Part shown: positions 22,751 to 48,900 of the stretch, piece after piece
Layout: each line of letters begins with the position of its first letter
Numbering within the stretch: the first letter of the stretch is position 1
NCBI RefSeq assembly: GCF_016808335.1
Contig: NC_053153.1
Location: 15,821,033 to 15,885,032 of the forward strand
From: Panicum virgatum
Lineage: Eukaryota; Streptophyta; Magnoliopsida; Poales; Poaceae
Reading direction: 5' to 3'
Length of the DNA stretch: 64,000 nucleotides
Translations under genes and position numbers: made by a program
Notes under the pieces: generated by a model
The model's input: only the letters and a program-made list of their open reading frames with translations
Database searches by the model: none
What the model was told of the DNA's origin: nothing

Positions 22751-24035
22751 TCGTAGCTTGTAGGAAAACTAACTGGAGTTCATATCACAATTCATGTTGT
22801 GTCTACTCAGTAGGAATATTCAAAGTAACTATGTTTTTGTCTTATTGGATATCCATGGAAGCATCCTACTTTCTATTATCATAAAATTTGTCTTAAGAGA
22901 AGGTCCAGTTCATAACAGATATTAATAATTCATTTAGTTAGTTTGTAAGTATGTAGCACCCTTACTTAGAGTTGTTGTTCTAACCTGACAGATGCATGCT
23001 CTGAACTAATTCTTCTTGCCCCTCTGCTACTCCTAATAACTATATGTTACATCTTCTTTGTGTGAAACATTTATTTCTTATTTTGGACTATAGATCATGT
23101 GTTGTTTTTTGTATGTCTGAAATGCATCCATAGCGTTAGATATGATCATTTTAGTAATTTTCATTTGCATGGATATGATCATTTTATTCTTAACTATGGA
23201 AACATATTATGTCTTTTGGTTGTTTTGATGTGCATGGACAAAGTGTCACCCGGAGCGTTAGCACGGGCAGCCTGTCCAGGAACACAGCCTGGACGGCAGA
23301 AATACCAGAATATGCTCAAGAGTTTTAAGTTTTGCCATGGATAGAATGCATGATGAACTGCTGAAGCTTAATGGCAATGGCTTGCTATGCACAGTTGTGA
23401 TGATATTTTTTATGCCTGAAAACAAGATAACTTCTTTCTGTTCTTTCTGTATCTCTCACCCTTTTATCATTGCTAATCCGAGGGATATGCTAATGGATTT
23501 GCCAGACTTTCTTTACAATGTAAAATATTGCAGTGAGAAAATTTGCTCATATGTGCTACAAGAAGATGCTATAAGTGAGCAATTGCTTCAAAGTTCTTTC
23601 TAATTTTATCTGGAGCACAGGTATGTTTCTCTGATGATTACCTTGAATCATGAACTTGCCACTTTGCATTGCTGTTAGTTTTTTTTTTGTTATCTTCTCT
23701 GGTTAATTGAGTGATCTTCTGATGGATGCTTAATTCTAATACACTTGATCACTGAAACTCCAGAGATTCCTGGGCAATATAATCTTACTCAAGTGTCATG
23801 CTGAGAATGAGATAATACACACCCTTGCATTCTTAGCTGGTGCCATGGTTTGGTCACAGGTACTAATAACTCACCTCTCTAGACCATAATCTATGTTAAG
23901 TCAATTATGTTTCCCCCCTATCTATATTGCACTCTGATTAGCTTTAATAGTCTTTCGGCACTTAAAATGGAATATGTATAAAGTGAGATATTTGCTTCGT
24001 TTCGTTGAACCGGCAGCTATATCGTGCCATGCTGG
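22751..24035 (+). other. unassigned spacer with one exon-like block
   Basis: 23763-23861 (after CCAG, ending TCACAG|GTACTA) reads RFLGNIILLKCHAENEIIHT without a stop and is flanked by plausible splice sites; 23337-23603 is a further open stretch. Neither is recognised. They could belong to the remnant at 19270-20910. AGCGTTAGCACGGGC at 23254-23268 repeats a motif of the Helitron-like end at 24384-24413. Confidence 0.3.
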
Positions 24036-24050
24036 GTTATCTATGGGTAT

Positions 24051-24287
24051 ACAACAACAACAACAACATAGCCTTTTTTCCCAAGCAAGTTGGGGTAGGC
24101 TAGAGATGAAACCCGAAAGAAATAAGTTCAAGGTTCAGGCACATTAATAGCTAGTCTCCAAGCGCTCCTATCCAAAGCTATCTCTTTAGAGATGTTCCAA
24201 TCTTTAAGGTCTCTCTTAACCGACTCAGCCCACGTCAGTTTAGGTCTACCTCTACCCCTCTTTACATTATCGACTAGCTCAAGGACC
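24051..24287 (-). mobile_element. RTE-type LINE 3' end, 5' truncated, 15 bp target duplication
   Basis: Starts with an ACAACAACA run (the 3' tail seen in reverse), followed by CCCAAGCAAGTTGGGGTAGG and CTAGAGATGAAACCC, the familiar 3' end of plant RTE LINEs. It is flanked by perfect 15 bp repeats gttatctatgggtat at 24036-24050 and 24288-24302. Only 237 bp remain; 5' truncation is normal for LINEs. Confidence 0.85.
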
Positions 24288-24383
24288 GTTATCTATGGGT
24301 ATGATGCTAATAATTGTTATGACTTAGGAGTCAGGACTGGCATAATTATGTGGTCTGCACTTAAATATATTTGTTTTTTTAAT

Positions 24384-24413
24384 CCGTAGCGTTAGCACGG
24401 GCCAACTTACTAG
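24384..24413 (+). mobile_element. Helitron-like 3' terminus
   Basis: A short hairpin (CCGTAGCGTTAGCACGG) is followed 9-10 nt later by CTAG and then T, the layout of grass Helitron 3' ends. I could not find the 5' TC end, so the element's extent is unknown. Confidence 0.5.
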
Positions 24414-25329
24414 TAAACAAGTAATGCACCAATGGCAATAATGTTGTATGCGGAACTATAGCAAGATTCAGCATACGGTGGTGACAGGTTGCACCACTTT
24501 TGTTTAGCCACCTAATATAAAACGACATCTACGGTTTGTGAAACTGCAACGTTATTATTTAAGCTGTTAGACCTTTATTTAACGGTAAAGGAATAACTAG
24601 AGAATATGAGGATTTCAGTCACTAGAATAGACACTCGTAGTTTCGTATTAGGAGATATTTGGATCTCTAACTAAACTTTAATCACTATTTCATATTTCAA
24701 TTAGAAGAACTAAATCCGAGCCGATGCTAATTCACGATAAGAATATATTAAATTAATTATACAAGCCGATGCTAATTCACGATAAGAATATATTAAATCT
24801 AATTAAACCATTATTGCACATATTTACTATAGCACAATACGAGCAAGTTATGGACTAATCAGATTTAATAAATTTATCTTGAGAATTAGTATCCATTTAT
24901 ACAATTAGTTTTATAATAAATTATATTTATACTTCTAGTTGCTTGTCAGCCAATCAGTCAACATCGTTTTTTTCTTACACTAAATCAGAACCAACCACCG
25001 ACCAACTGACAATACTTTTCTCTCCTAAGGCTGACCTCAGCAGTCCCCCTGTGGCGCCAGCGGAGGCAGACGTGGCATGATGTGGCCGGGGGGGGGGGGC
25101 GGACGCGGCGGTGTCAAGGCTGGGCCACGTGTGCGGTTGGGGGCGGGGGCGGACGGGTGGGGGGGCCTATCGAGGTCAGCCTAACTTAGTACCAGTTAAC
25201 AGAGTGTTCACAAGCCTTGCCAGAATCCAAAAGCACCGATTTGACCTTGGGATGCAGTCCGTCACCGCCCGCCTCCGTCCTCTTCTCCACGCCCTCTTCC
25301 CCTGTCGCTTTCCCAGCTTCCAATTCCAT
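24414..25329. other. AT-rich MITE debris with a 45 bp tandem repeat and a G-rich patch
   Basis: 24720-24764 is repeated from 24765 to about 24798 (GCCGATGCTAATTCACGATA). The surrounding 24640-24960 has the ACTATAGCA and GATTTAATA motifs of degenerate MITEs. 25085-25170 is G-rich with runs of up to 12 G. No gene seen. Confidence 0.45.
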
Positions 25330-25626
25330 GGGTGTGTTTAGATGTGTAAAAAGAGTGTAAAAAGTGGATGCGAAAAGTCACATCAGTCACTGTAGCGTAC
25401 TGTAGCACGTTTCGTTTGTTTGTGGCAAATATTATCCTATCATGACCTAACTAGGCTCAAAAGATTCGTCTCGCAACGTACATCAAAACTATGTAATTAG
25501 TTTTTTTATTTAACTATATTTAGTACTCCATGCATGCATCATTTGCTATATTTAATATTTGGATGTGATGTTGATGTGATTGAAAGTTTGGAAGTGGGGG
25601 GGAAATTTTTGGATCTAAACACACCC
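25330..25626. mobile_element. MITE at the NEK promoter, GGGTGTGTTTAGAT ends
   Basis: Perfect inverted ends GGGTGTGTTTAGAT and ATCTAAACACACCC, flanked by CAT on both sides (25327-25329 and 25627-25629). The interior has AGATTCGTCTCGC and GTAATTAGTTTTTT, shared by many grass MITEs. It lies just upstream of the probable NEK 5' UTR exon. Confidence 0.8.
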
Positions 25627-25629
25627 CAT

Positions 25630-26671
25630 GGCCTCTTTCTCTCTCCTCTTCCGAATACTTTTCCTTTTCCCTCTCCCCTTCGCCTTTCTCATTTCGAGGT
25701 TCCGAGCAACCGGCGGGTTTGAAGTTTGAACTCACTCCCCCTCAAAGTCCCCGTCTCTATCTTTCTCTAGTCTCAACAAATGCGACAAGATCTGTGTGTA
25801 AGGTGACCAACACCAAGGATTTCTTCTCCTCCCCTTCCGCGTCGCGCATTTGCTCCGGGGGGCGCAGCTCCAGGAGGGCGATTATTGAGCTGTTCCAGTT
25901 CGTGGAGCCCGCTGCTGTCATTCAGAGGGGTTTTGGTGAGTTTTGCTTGTCATTATTATTTTCATTTCTGGGTTTCAATTCTTTATTTGCTTGCAAGATT
26001 TCCTGTGGTGAGTTTGGTGTGCTCTTGGAATTGGGGCTCAACATTTCTCTCTTGGACAGTTGGACCGTACCTTTTGGGGTTGGCATTTTAGTTATTTGTT
26101 TGAAAACTCGTGCTTTTTTTTGTCAGGATTTAGTCTTCAGCATTTCCCTGTGCTCTTCAGTCTTCAGTTTGGCATTTGGGGTTCAAAGCTTCACCTTTTG
26201 ATGGGAACTACGGCAGCCCGTTGAACGCATCAGCCTGAGCATATATTAAGCACTTCAGCACTGTCGGCTAATTTTGTCAAAATGTTCATTTCGCATCACG
26301 TGGGGGCACTTCCTTTATTTTCCCCCGCCACCAATTTTGGCATCACTGTAACCTCACTGAAAATTTGTCGCCATTAGGGCACTAAAGTTGCGATCTGTGA
26401 ATTATTTTTAAGTGTTTTAGATGTCAAAAGCATCAGTACTACCCTTGCAATAATGAAGCTGCAGGATGCTTAAATGCACTTGCTTTAAGTCAAATTTACT
26501 GACCGTGAGAGCAAAATGTTAATCTTGGCGCTCTCAAGTTGAATTTCCTCTATTATTAAGGTTCATTTTGTTTAGTCCGAACTCCGAACACAGAAATGCC
26601 AAGGGAAATCGTTCTGATATCTTGAATTTTCTTTTGCAGGACAGAAGGACAAAACATCTTGCTGGACGGCC
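25630..26671 (+). promoter_or_regulatory. NEK 5' untranslated exon and intron
   Basis: CT-rich leader (CTCTTTCTCTCTCCTCTTCC) and a GC-rich stretch end at a donor TTTTG|GTGAG (25935/25936). The next acceptor TTTTGCAG ends at 26639, giving a 704 bp 5' UTR intron before the ATG at 26672. The transcription start is not defined by sequence. Confidence 0.6.
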
Positions 26672-40869
<14,198 letters not shown>

Positions 40870-41138
40870 GTATGTCATAGCCAGTAGTAAAAACAAATCG
40901 ACATGTGAATTTTCCTGGTGCATACTGCATATATATGTTTGATGCCCATTTTTAGTTGCCATACTTCAATTGAGCCTCTAGTTTTTTGGTTTTGCGCTGC
41001 CTTTGTGCTTCCATGGATAGGTTACATTACATGCTCTTAATGTTATCTCAAACATCGCTGACATTTATAGTTTTCTGTTCATCTACACAATCAAAATGCA
41101 TCACCGTGTCGCACAAATCTTACCTCCATCGTGTACAG

Positions 41139-41168
41139 ATTTACGGTGTGCCCATCCCGAGCAGCTAA
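41139..41168 (+). CDS. possible terminal NEK exon
   Basis: After acceptor GTGTACAG, nine codons in the correct phase (IYGVPIPSS) and TAA. The short length makes this weak; the usual NEK C-terminal region is otherwise not found before the NRPD1 5' region. Confidence 0.3.
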   Translation: MYGVPIPSS

Positions 41169-41175
41169 AAATCAG

Positions 41176-41451
41176 GAGAAAATTACCTATTTGACATTAG
41201 AAAAGACGAGGTTTACACCCGAGCAGAAAAAAGCCTGGCCTCCTCTGTGTCTGTCTTCCTGTGTGGGCAGAAGGGCATATTGGTCATTTCGTGATGCGGG
41301 TCTACGCATCTAACCGTGGAATCTAACAGAAGCAAGCCGAGTGTCAAATTGACAACAAAATTTTCAGTTGGGGACATATAGATAAGTTCTGAATTTTCGA
41401 TGTCAAATAAGCACACCTCATCTTTGCTAGTGTCAAATAGGTAATTTTCTC
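41176..41451. mobile_element. small Mutator-like MITE just after NEK
   Basis: Ends GAGAAAATTACCTATTTGAC and GTCAAATAGGTAATTTTCTC are perfect inverted repeats. Flanks aaaaatcag (41167-41175) and aaaaatcga (41452-41460) fit a 9 bp duplication with two mismatches. No coding content. Confidence 0.8.
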
Positions 41452-41506
41452 AAAAATCGACCCTTCTGTCGTTGTGCGGTGCAGGGTGTTTTGCAATTTC
41501 CCGTTT

Positions 41507-41749
41507 AGAGCAAGTATTATGGACGGCGTGGAGCGGGCGGAATCCGACGTGAGAGAGAAAGAAACGAGCATTTTGCGAGACGCCGAGCAGGAGCGGGCGC
41601 ATACACGTGCAGAGGTCTCCTATTCGTTGCACTCCTCACCTGCTCGCGCTTATTGGGTGCTGGCGCATGCACCGCTTGCCGCTGTAGCATTAAATGCTGG
41701 CCACGCCGACTTCTTTTCATCTGTTGTTGCCGCAACCATGGTTTGCTCT
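41507..41749. mobile_element. MITE, AGAGCAAG ends (copy B)
   Basis: Left end AGAGCAAGTATTATGG and right end CCATGGTTTGCTCT. Same terminal family as 17905-18107. Confidence 0.65.
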
Positions 41750-42990
41750 TAGCGGTCATGCATACAGATGGTATCTTGGAGGGCGCGTCGTCGAGGCATC
41801 GTATTTTAAGGTCGTCCTAATGGCCTGGTCAAATCGCTAGCTGGATGTAAGCATGTACTCTGTACATTCTGAAATGTAGGGTATTTTAGATTTTTATAGA
41901 TAAATTATGGAGGTAGAGAAAAGACGCATATACCCCTTATTAATGCATTGTTTAGTTAATCAATTGCTTAGTTTTTAATGCCCACACCAAAACCAATAAT
42001 ACTAGCATGCCTTTTTTACTCCCTTGGCCTACCACAATTGATTTTTTTACAAAATTAGCACCAAAACCTATTATGACTTTTTGTTCAAAGAACTTTAGGA
42101 TGCCTTATATTTGGTGGGTACAAATTTTAAAACCTCAAATGCTTTATATTTCAGAATGGAGGGATTATGTGTTTAGATGGTGGGTCAGAATAGGTTCAAC
42201 CCATATCCGTGTTTGGTTACAATTTGGATGAACTCAGATAGGAATAGCTAATGTACTGCTGGCCGTACGGCCTAAGAAAATTACAATGCAGCGTAACAGC
42301 ACTATAACGGACAGATCCGTATCAGAAAAAACACATGACATAACACACAATTTAGAAAAATGTAGTTTCAAAATTAACCATCGAAATCAAAATCCGATTA
42401 TATAGTTGTGTTTGTTATAATAAAAGCTTCAAAAATAAGTCTCACACCACTATGTTTCAATGCTATATTTTTTAAGAGAGAATATTTTTTAGTGTATTCT
42501 AGTTTACTTATGATATTTGCAAAAATTGCTTATGGCCTCGTAGAATGTTGTTTCACACGTCTGAGTTCTGTTAAGTAGATATTGATGTTTATGTTGTCAA
42601 GATAGATGGTTTGATGTGATTAGGGTAGGTGAATGTTTATTACATGATCAATATATATAACTTTAGCAGATCAGTTGAGCATTTTAGCTAATTTATTCTG
42701 GTATTTTTATTTTACATAAAAACAATTTATGTATCTGTGAAAAATATTGTCGAGACATATACAAGTTGGATCTTGTTTTAAAGCCTCTCCAAAAAAGAGA
42801 CAATTATATAATCGGAATTTGAATTTGATGGATAGTTTACAAACTACAACTTGGTAAGCTCTGAAATTGTTTGCATGTTGAAATTGTTTGCATATGTTAG
42901 TCCATTATGGTAAATACTTCGTGCCGCTGCATCTCGAGAGAGAGCCCGTGTTAGTGAGCGAAGGAAAATGGAGAAGGCCCAGGTGATAAT
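41750..42990. other. AT-rich spacer with a degenerate Stowaway
   Basis: 42019-42164 has CTCCCTTGGCC and ATGGAGGGA ends and the CTTTATATTT interior of a decayed Stowaway MITE. The rest shows no exon, repeat boundary or RNA gene that I can support. Confidence 0.4.
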
Positions 42991-44179
42991 GTACCGTGGG
43001 GACCTACCTACGCACATGTGAGAACTGAAAATAGAAATCCCTCCAATGATACCTACGGCCGCCCCCGTCCCCGGGGAGTCTATTCCTCGCGCGCGCTACT
43101 GGAGCTCGAGCTGTCGCAGAAGGGAGGCGAGCTGACTGTGCTTCTTCAATCTCGAGCCAGCGATGGTGGTTGGCGCCGGGGTTAGGGGAGGGGGGTGGCC
43201 GGGGTCCGAGGGGTGGTTGGTGGGGGGAGCGGCCGCCGGCGAGGTCGCCGGCGGCCGGGGTGGTGGAGGGCGGCGGCGGCGGCCTTAGGATCTAGGGTTG
43301 CTGGGGGCGGCGGCGGCGGTGAAGAGCTCCATGGCCACCGGACCTAGAAGAGAAGGTGGTGGGGGGAGGAATCGACCGGCGGTGGGCGGTGGTGTGTGGG
43401 CGGGCGGCGAGGCGGCGCTCCGTGCCGCCGGCCGGGGTGGTGGGCGCCGGCGGCCGGGCCAGGTCCCGGGCGGGGGCGTGGCGCCGGAGAGGTTAGGGGA
43501 GGACGGGGATGCGCCGGCGGTGTTTGGTGGGCGGACGGCGCGGCGGCGAGAGCCGCCGGCCGGGGCGGAGGACGAAGGGGCGGGGGCGGAGGACGAAGCG
43601 CCTTCTGCGAGTGGATCGATTCCACTCGCGCGCGGTGAATAGACACCCCCCGTCCCCGCCCCCGCCCCCACCCGCGACTGGACCCCAAGCCGCCGCGCCG
43701 CAGCGACCCCGGACGGGAGGCGCGGCCCTGCCCTGATCCCGCGGCTGGCCCCAGGCCGCCGCGCCACAGCGGCTCCCGACGGGGGCATTGCCGGGACTGG
43801 GGTGGGGACGGGTCTGTTGCAGGATGCGCCTCTGAGGAAGTACAAAGGTGCGGCGGTCCCGGCGGATGACAAATGGGCCCCATCTGACACCCACACCAGC
43901 GGCGCTCTGGCAGCGGCAGGCACCCAAAACCCGAGGAGGCGAGACACAAACCTTGAGAACACCTCAAAAGGAGGAGATTCTCCTCGCCCCTTCCAGCAGC
44001 GCAGCCGACGGGCGAGGCGGCGACGGTAGCCGCCGTCGCAGCCGCTGCCTTCGCCTCCTGCCGGTCCTCTCCCGCGCGGTCTCGCAGGACGCCGCGCCGC
44101 CACTGTGGTGTTCGGGGGCGGCTCGGAGGACCCGCGGCCCCCTCGGCTTATCCGCCCCTCCGCCGCCGGCGCCATCGAG
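42991..44179 (+). promoter_or_regulatory. GC-rich island, probable NRPD1 promoter and first untranslated exon
   Basis: More than 1 kb of GGC/GCC-rich sequence with many CpGs, ending at a strong donor ATCGAG|GTGAGCG (44179/44180). The first NRPD1 coding exon has its own acceptor (TTGTGCAG, 45988), so at least one upstream untranslated exon is required; this is the best candidate. The long minus-strand frame 44229-43285 shows no domain and is a by-product of the composition. Confidence 0.5.
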
Positions 44180-45989
44180 GTGAGCGATTTCCTCGCGTCC
44201 ACACGGCTCCTGATCCCGGCGTGGTCCAATGCTCGCGCGCAGCGCTTGATTGTTGGGTTGTTTCTCTGATTGCCGGTTGGGGTTTTCCTTTCGGTTCATG
44301 CTCTGTTCCCGCTGCGCTTGCTCTGTTTCGCCTCCGCATTGTGCGGGGGTTTGGATTTGCGTCTTGGGGTCGCGGTTTTTGGCGCACGTGATCAGGTGAC
44401 TACTGGAGACCGGTGGGGATCGGTGTCCGCTGATCCCGGGCGTTATGTTTTTTTTTTTTCTTGTGTGTGTGTGTGTGTTGTTTTCCTCTTCTGGTCAAGC
44501 CCACGTCATTGCAGAGGATGATCGAGGCTTCCGTATGTCAACGGTAGAAAAACCAGAAATTCTGATTTCTGAAGGGCTTCAAAGTCCTCGTCACCATCGA
44601 TTCCATCGATGGAATAGTCCTGATCTCCACCGTGGCTCGTGTTGTCAGGGTGCCTCAAGGAATTAGTCCTTGAAAAGACCTGCGGATTGCGGTTACCTGA
44701 CAAGCTTCTTGTCAGGACAGAGTCAACGGTTCTCTAGTCTGGTGCCCCACCCCTGAAAACCGATCTGTAGTTGCTCCTTGACATTCTCCTTTAAAGTTTT
44801 CTTCAAAAAGAAATTCTTCTTTCAAGTTAGTGCATCCGTGGAGAAGTGCCTGGAATTTGCTTGATCAATAACAACGGACACTGGAGATCAGAATGTAGCT
44901 CAGACACCATTTATCTTCATAATTCAGAAGCTTTGTTTGATTTTATGGAAAAATAATAACGTCTTCTGTGATGGCGAGAAAGAGGGTGTAGGATAGTCGG
45001 TAATAGGAGCACAACCGCGGTCAGAACTTGTCACATGTAGAAGCAATTGTCCGTAAGCTCTGTGCTAGTTATTTGGTATCATGCTGTTATATTTCTATTT
45101 GTTCATTTGTTAACGTTGGTGTTCTGATTGGATGTTTTCATGTGTACTAGTTGAAGCGAAAAGCAGTTCATACTTTACCTACGATTGGTTAAAACTGGCT
45201 GTTTGATTACTGTTCCATTCTTCGTTGCTGTGGTTCAATAGGTAACTACTAACTACTATGGGCAGCAGAGAGTGATATTGTGCAGAACGGTACATGCTTC
45301 CACTGCGTTGTATGTTGTGTGTACGCACGCATGTTTTTCTGGTGGGTTGGGGGGTCCCATGAGACAAAGTTATGTCCTTTTAGTGAAATATATGGATGCT
45401 TGCGACATTGGGCTGTATCCCTGATATTGTTTCTTGCATATAACCTATATTATATTACATGGGTTCAGGCCCTGTCTATGGTTTATGAAGGGTATTTGGT
45501 GCTATCATATTTCCATTTTGAAATGGTTCTCTTCGATTCCTTTTACTCTCCAAGTAGTTCATTTGTGATGTAAGTATTTTAAATGCTGTGTAGTGTAGCC
45601 TGCTAACAGTGAAACAAAGTAGGATACTCTACATGCATTGCCAGAGTGTGATTGTAGATGTACACCTAGACCACCTAGGTTCAAGTCCTTGTCGAGGCGA
45701 ATTTGGGTATTTCATTCTTAATAAAAAGCCACCAAATTCCTCCTAGGTTGGTCTTTCTTTTAAGGTTTGTCATTTAAGGGCTGGTCTATCATTATTGTAC
45801 TCTTACTTATTTTGTGTTCCTTTTTCATTATAACTAATTATACTGTTAATTGAAGAAATTTAGTTCAACCATCATATTCAGAACGATCTTTTGCCTTTTG
45901 CTGCTTACACTAACAGTCTTGCTCTCTTATTCCTTCTGTTTGGTTTCTACTTTGTCATCATGAAATTTACCACGTTACTGTTGTGCAGG
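44180..45989 (+). other. NRPD1 5' UTR intron, with a SINE-like fragment
   Basis: 44513-44760 follows an acceptor-like CATTGCAG and may be a second untranslated exon. 45640-45780 contains a B-box-like GGTTCAAGTCC and a tail CTTAATAAAAAGCCACC, resembling a tRNA-derived SINE fragment; ends are not defined. A (GT)n run lies at 44464-44479. Confidence 0.4.
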
Positions 45990-48900
45990 ATGGAGCTAAA
46001 TCACGAACTTCCTAGAGCTACTCTTAATGCCATAAAAATTGATCTCATGACCAGTGCAGATATGGTAAGCTTCTAATTTTGCATAACTCACCTTTTCTCC
46101 CGGGAAGTAAAGTGCTAAACTTTTTTTACTTTTATACTTCACCGTCTTCTTTTGTGAGTAGCAAGTTTTTTCAATTTACAACCCATGCTCCTAGACATCT
46201 ATGCAAATGTTTATTTTTTTTCATCAAGTCGGTACATAGAGTAATTTGATTATTCTATTCATTGCTTTTTTTTACAATCATTTAACAATGTCAGGAAAAA
46301 TTGAGCAGCATAAGCATAGTAGAAGTAAGTGATGTCACTAGTCCCAAGTTAGGACTACCAAATGGTTCGCCGCAGTGTGAGACTTGTGGATCTCAAAGTG
46401 AACGTGACTGTGATGGTGAGTAAAATTAAACATGCTTACCTTGAAATGTAATATTAAGCATGCAGTATCGAAGCATGTGGTTTGTATGCATTTCAGTGCA
46501 AAGGGATCCAACTTGTCAAAATTTTAGGGCATTTTGGTGTGACTAAGCTGGCAGCAACTGTACACAACCCATACTTTATCGATGAAGTTGTTCACTTTCT
46601 AAATCAAATATGTCCTGGCTGCCTTAGTCCAAGGGAAAGCATAGATTTGAAGGTTTGTACTTTCCACACCGAGCTATTTTCATCCTCACTAAGCACTACA
46701 TGTTTTGTATCTTTGCCAAAGTTCATTGATACCATAGTTTAGTAGCCGAATCACTTTCAGATTATCAGGGCCTTTGTCGAGAGCTCTCCTTGGTGATCTG
46801 ATGGACTAAAATGGGCCAGAGATTCCTACATACAGAATAAAAGACTGTAAAATAAATAGCAGGAGTACTTATCATTACTAATGCATCTACAGTGAACCTG
46901 TAAATGCTATTCATTAATGAATTTACCTCTTAGGTAACCAATTACTTATTTATAGGTGTTGATACATATAAAAACAATAGAATGTTTTCAAGAAAATTGT
47001 GTATATCAGTTTGATGCTTATTACCTAATAAGTCTCTTTTCTTTGCATCTCATGTTAAGTCATCTTGTCCTGAAAATAAATATTATTTATTGTCTGCATC
47101 GAAGTTTCATACCAGAGCATTTCTTTTCACATTTGATAACTCTTTGATTTGTACTAACTAATCATACAATTGACTCAACTCTAGGTGAAACTGTAGAAAT
47201 AGCATTCTCAGGCATGATGAATTTATATAATTGCTTTATTCCACTTATAGATTTATTTGATGTTATTCAACTGCTTACAAGTGAGTTCATCGATGGTATA
47301 TCTAGTTTTTAACATATGGAAGCACATGGCTAACTTATGTTTAGGTAGGTAACAGTTTCTTTATTAGTCCCACAGGACTGCTTGTCATGTTTATTCAGGA
47401 TATGTTTGTGCTAAATGGGCTTTAGAAATAGGTTATCTTTGTATGTGCATAATAGCTACCTTTGTTTCTTCAGTGTTTAATGTTTTCCCTTGTGTGACCC
47501 TGCTTCTGGTATTCCAAGGGTTCCTCCTTTTTGGACAAACAAGTATTTACTATGGTATTATGAGTTAGAACGCCCCACCTAGCCAACCCGACCATAAAAC
47601 CCAGGTGTTATAGTGGGAGGGGTGGGGGCTTTTATCCTCAGTCCAACATTCCCCCTACTGCGTGCGAGCCGGGCGAGCCGCGGGGCTGTGCCACCTGTCC
47701 GGTCTCAGCACTTCGGTCTCAGCGAACGCAGCCAGGGAAATCGCGCAGCGGAAATGCGTGGCCGGGAGGGATCGAACCCAGGACCTCGGCTCTGGTACCA
47801 AGTTAGAACGCCCCACCTAGCCAACCCGACCATAAAACCCAGGTGTTATAGTGGGAGGGGTGGGGGCTTTTATCCTCAGTCCAACATTATGCCTACTGCA
47901 TTCTCTTGCCATGGTTTTATCTATTTCTAAAATTAGTAGAGGTGCACTTGTTATGACACTAATGTTTTTTTCTCTTATACATCATTGTTTCCTTTATTGA
48001 AGAGATTGGGGAGTGAACCAGTTCAAACAGCATGCAAGTATTGCTCGGTAAGTGCATATTTAGTTCTATTGGGGCGTATTCTTCCACCTTGTATTAAACC
48101 TTGTGTTTTTACTGGACAGAAGGATGGCTCTAAACTTTACCCTAGCGTAATCTTTAAGACGCTGTCAAGTCCAAGAGTATTATTATCCAAGAGTAGACTT
48201 CACAGAAGCACAAGCGTGATGGAAAGAATTTCGATTGTTGCAGAAGCTACTGACAGAGTGTCTAATAAGTCAAAGGGTAAAGGTTTGCTTGAAGGCCTGC
48301 CCCAGGATTATTGGGATTTTGTACCTTCTGAAAATCAGCAACTGCAGTCTACTATGACCAAGATAATATTATCACCCTACCAAGTAATGTTTTCATTTCC
48401 AGCCATTCATTTTTGGTATAGGCTATTCTGTGTTGGCTTCCAGATTAGATTTACTCGTCCACTGTTTTTCCCCTGAGAAAAGACCATGTATTGTCTGATT
48501 ATTGTTAATAGGGTCTCTGTTAATTTGGCTCATGTTTTTGTATCAGATACCGATGATTTAAAATGTACCGTGTAGGACACATGAAAGGGGGCATGGGGTT
48601 ACTTGTATTGTCTGAAGTACTTAATGTACCAATCAAGGGCAATCTGCTGCTCATATTCACATAAATATATCTTGTTTCAGAAAGTAAGAATGTCCCTGAT
48701 CTCTTTTGCCATATTTACAGGTCTTTCACATGTTGAAGAAAAGTGACCCTGAACTTATAAAACAATTTGTTTCAAGGCGGGAGCTATTGTTTCTATCATG
48801 TTTACCAGTGACTCCTAATTGCCATCGTGTTGTGGAGATTGGATATGGTCTTTCAGATGCGCGGCTAACTTTTGTAAGTAGCATGCCTTTTTTTTTAAAT

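Noticed and set aside
43285..44229. 314-codon minus-strand frame
   Set aside because: Composition-driven frame in the GC-rich NRPD1 5' region; no domain and overlapping frames on both strands.
47563..47886. Cassandra-type TRIM with 5S rRNA in its LTR
   Set aside because: The LTRs are only 86 bp and contain no 5S promoter boxes.
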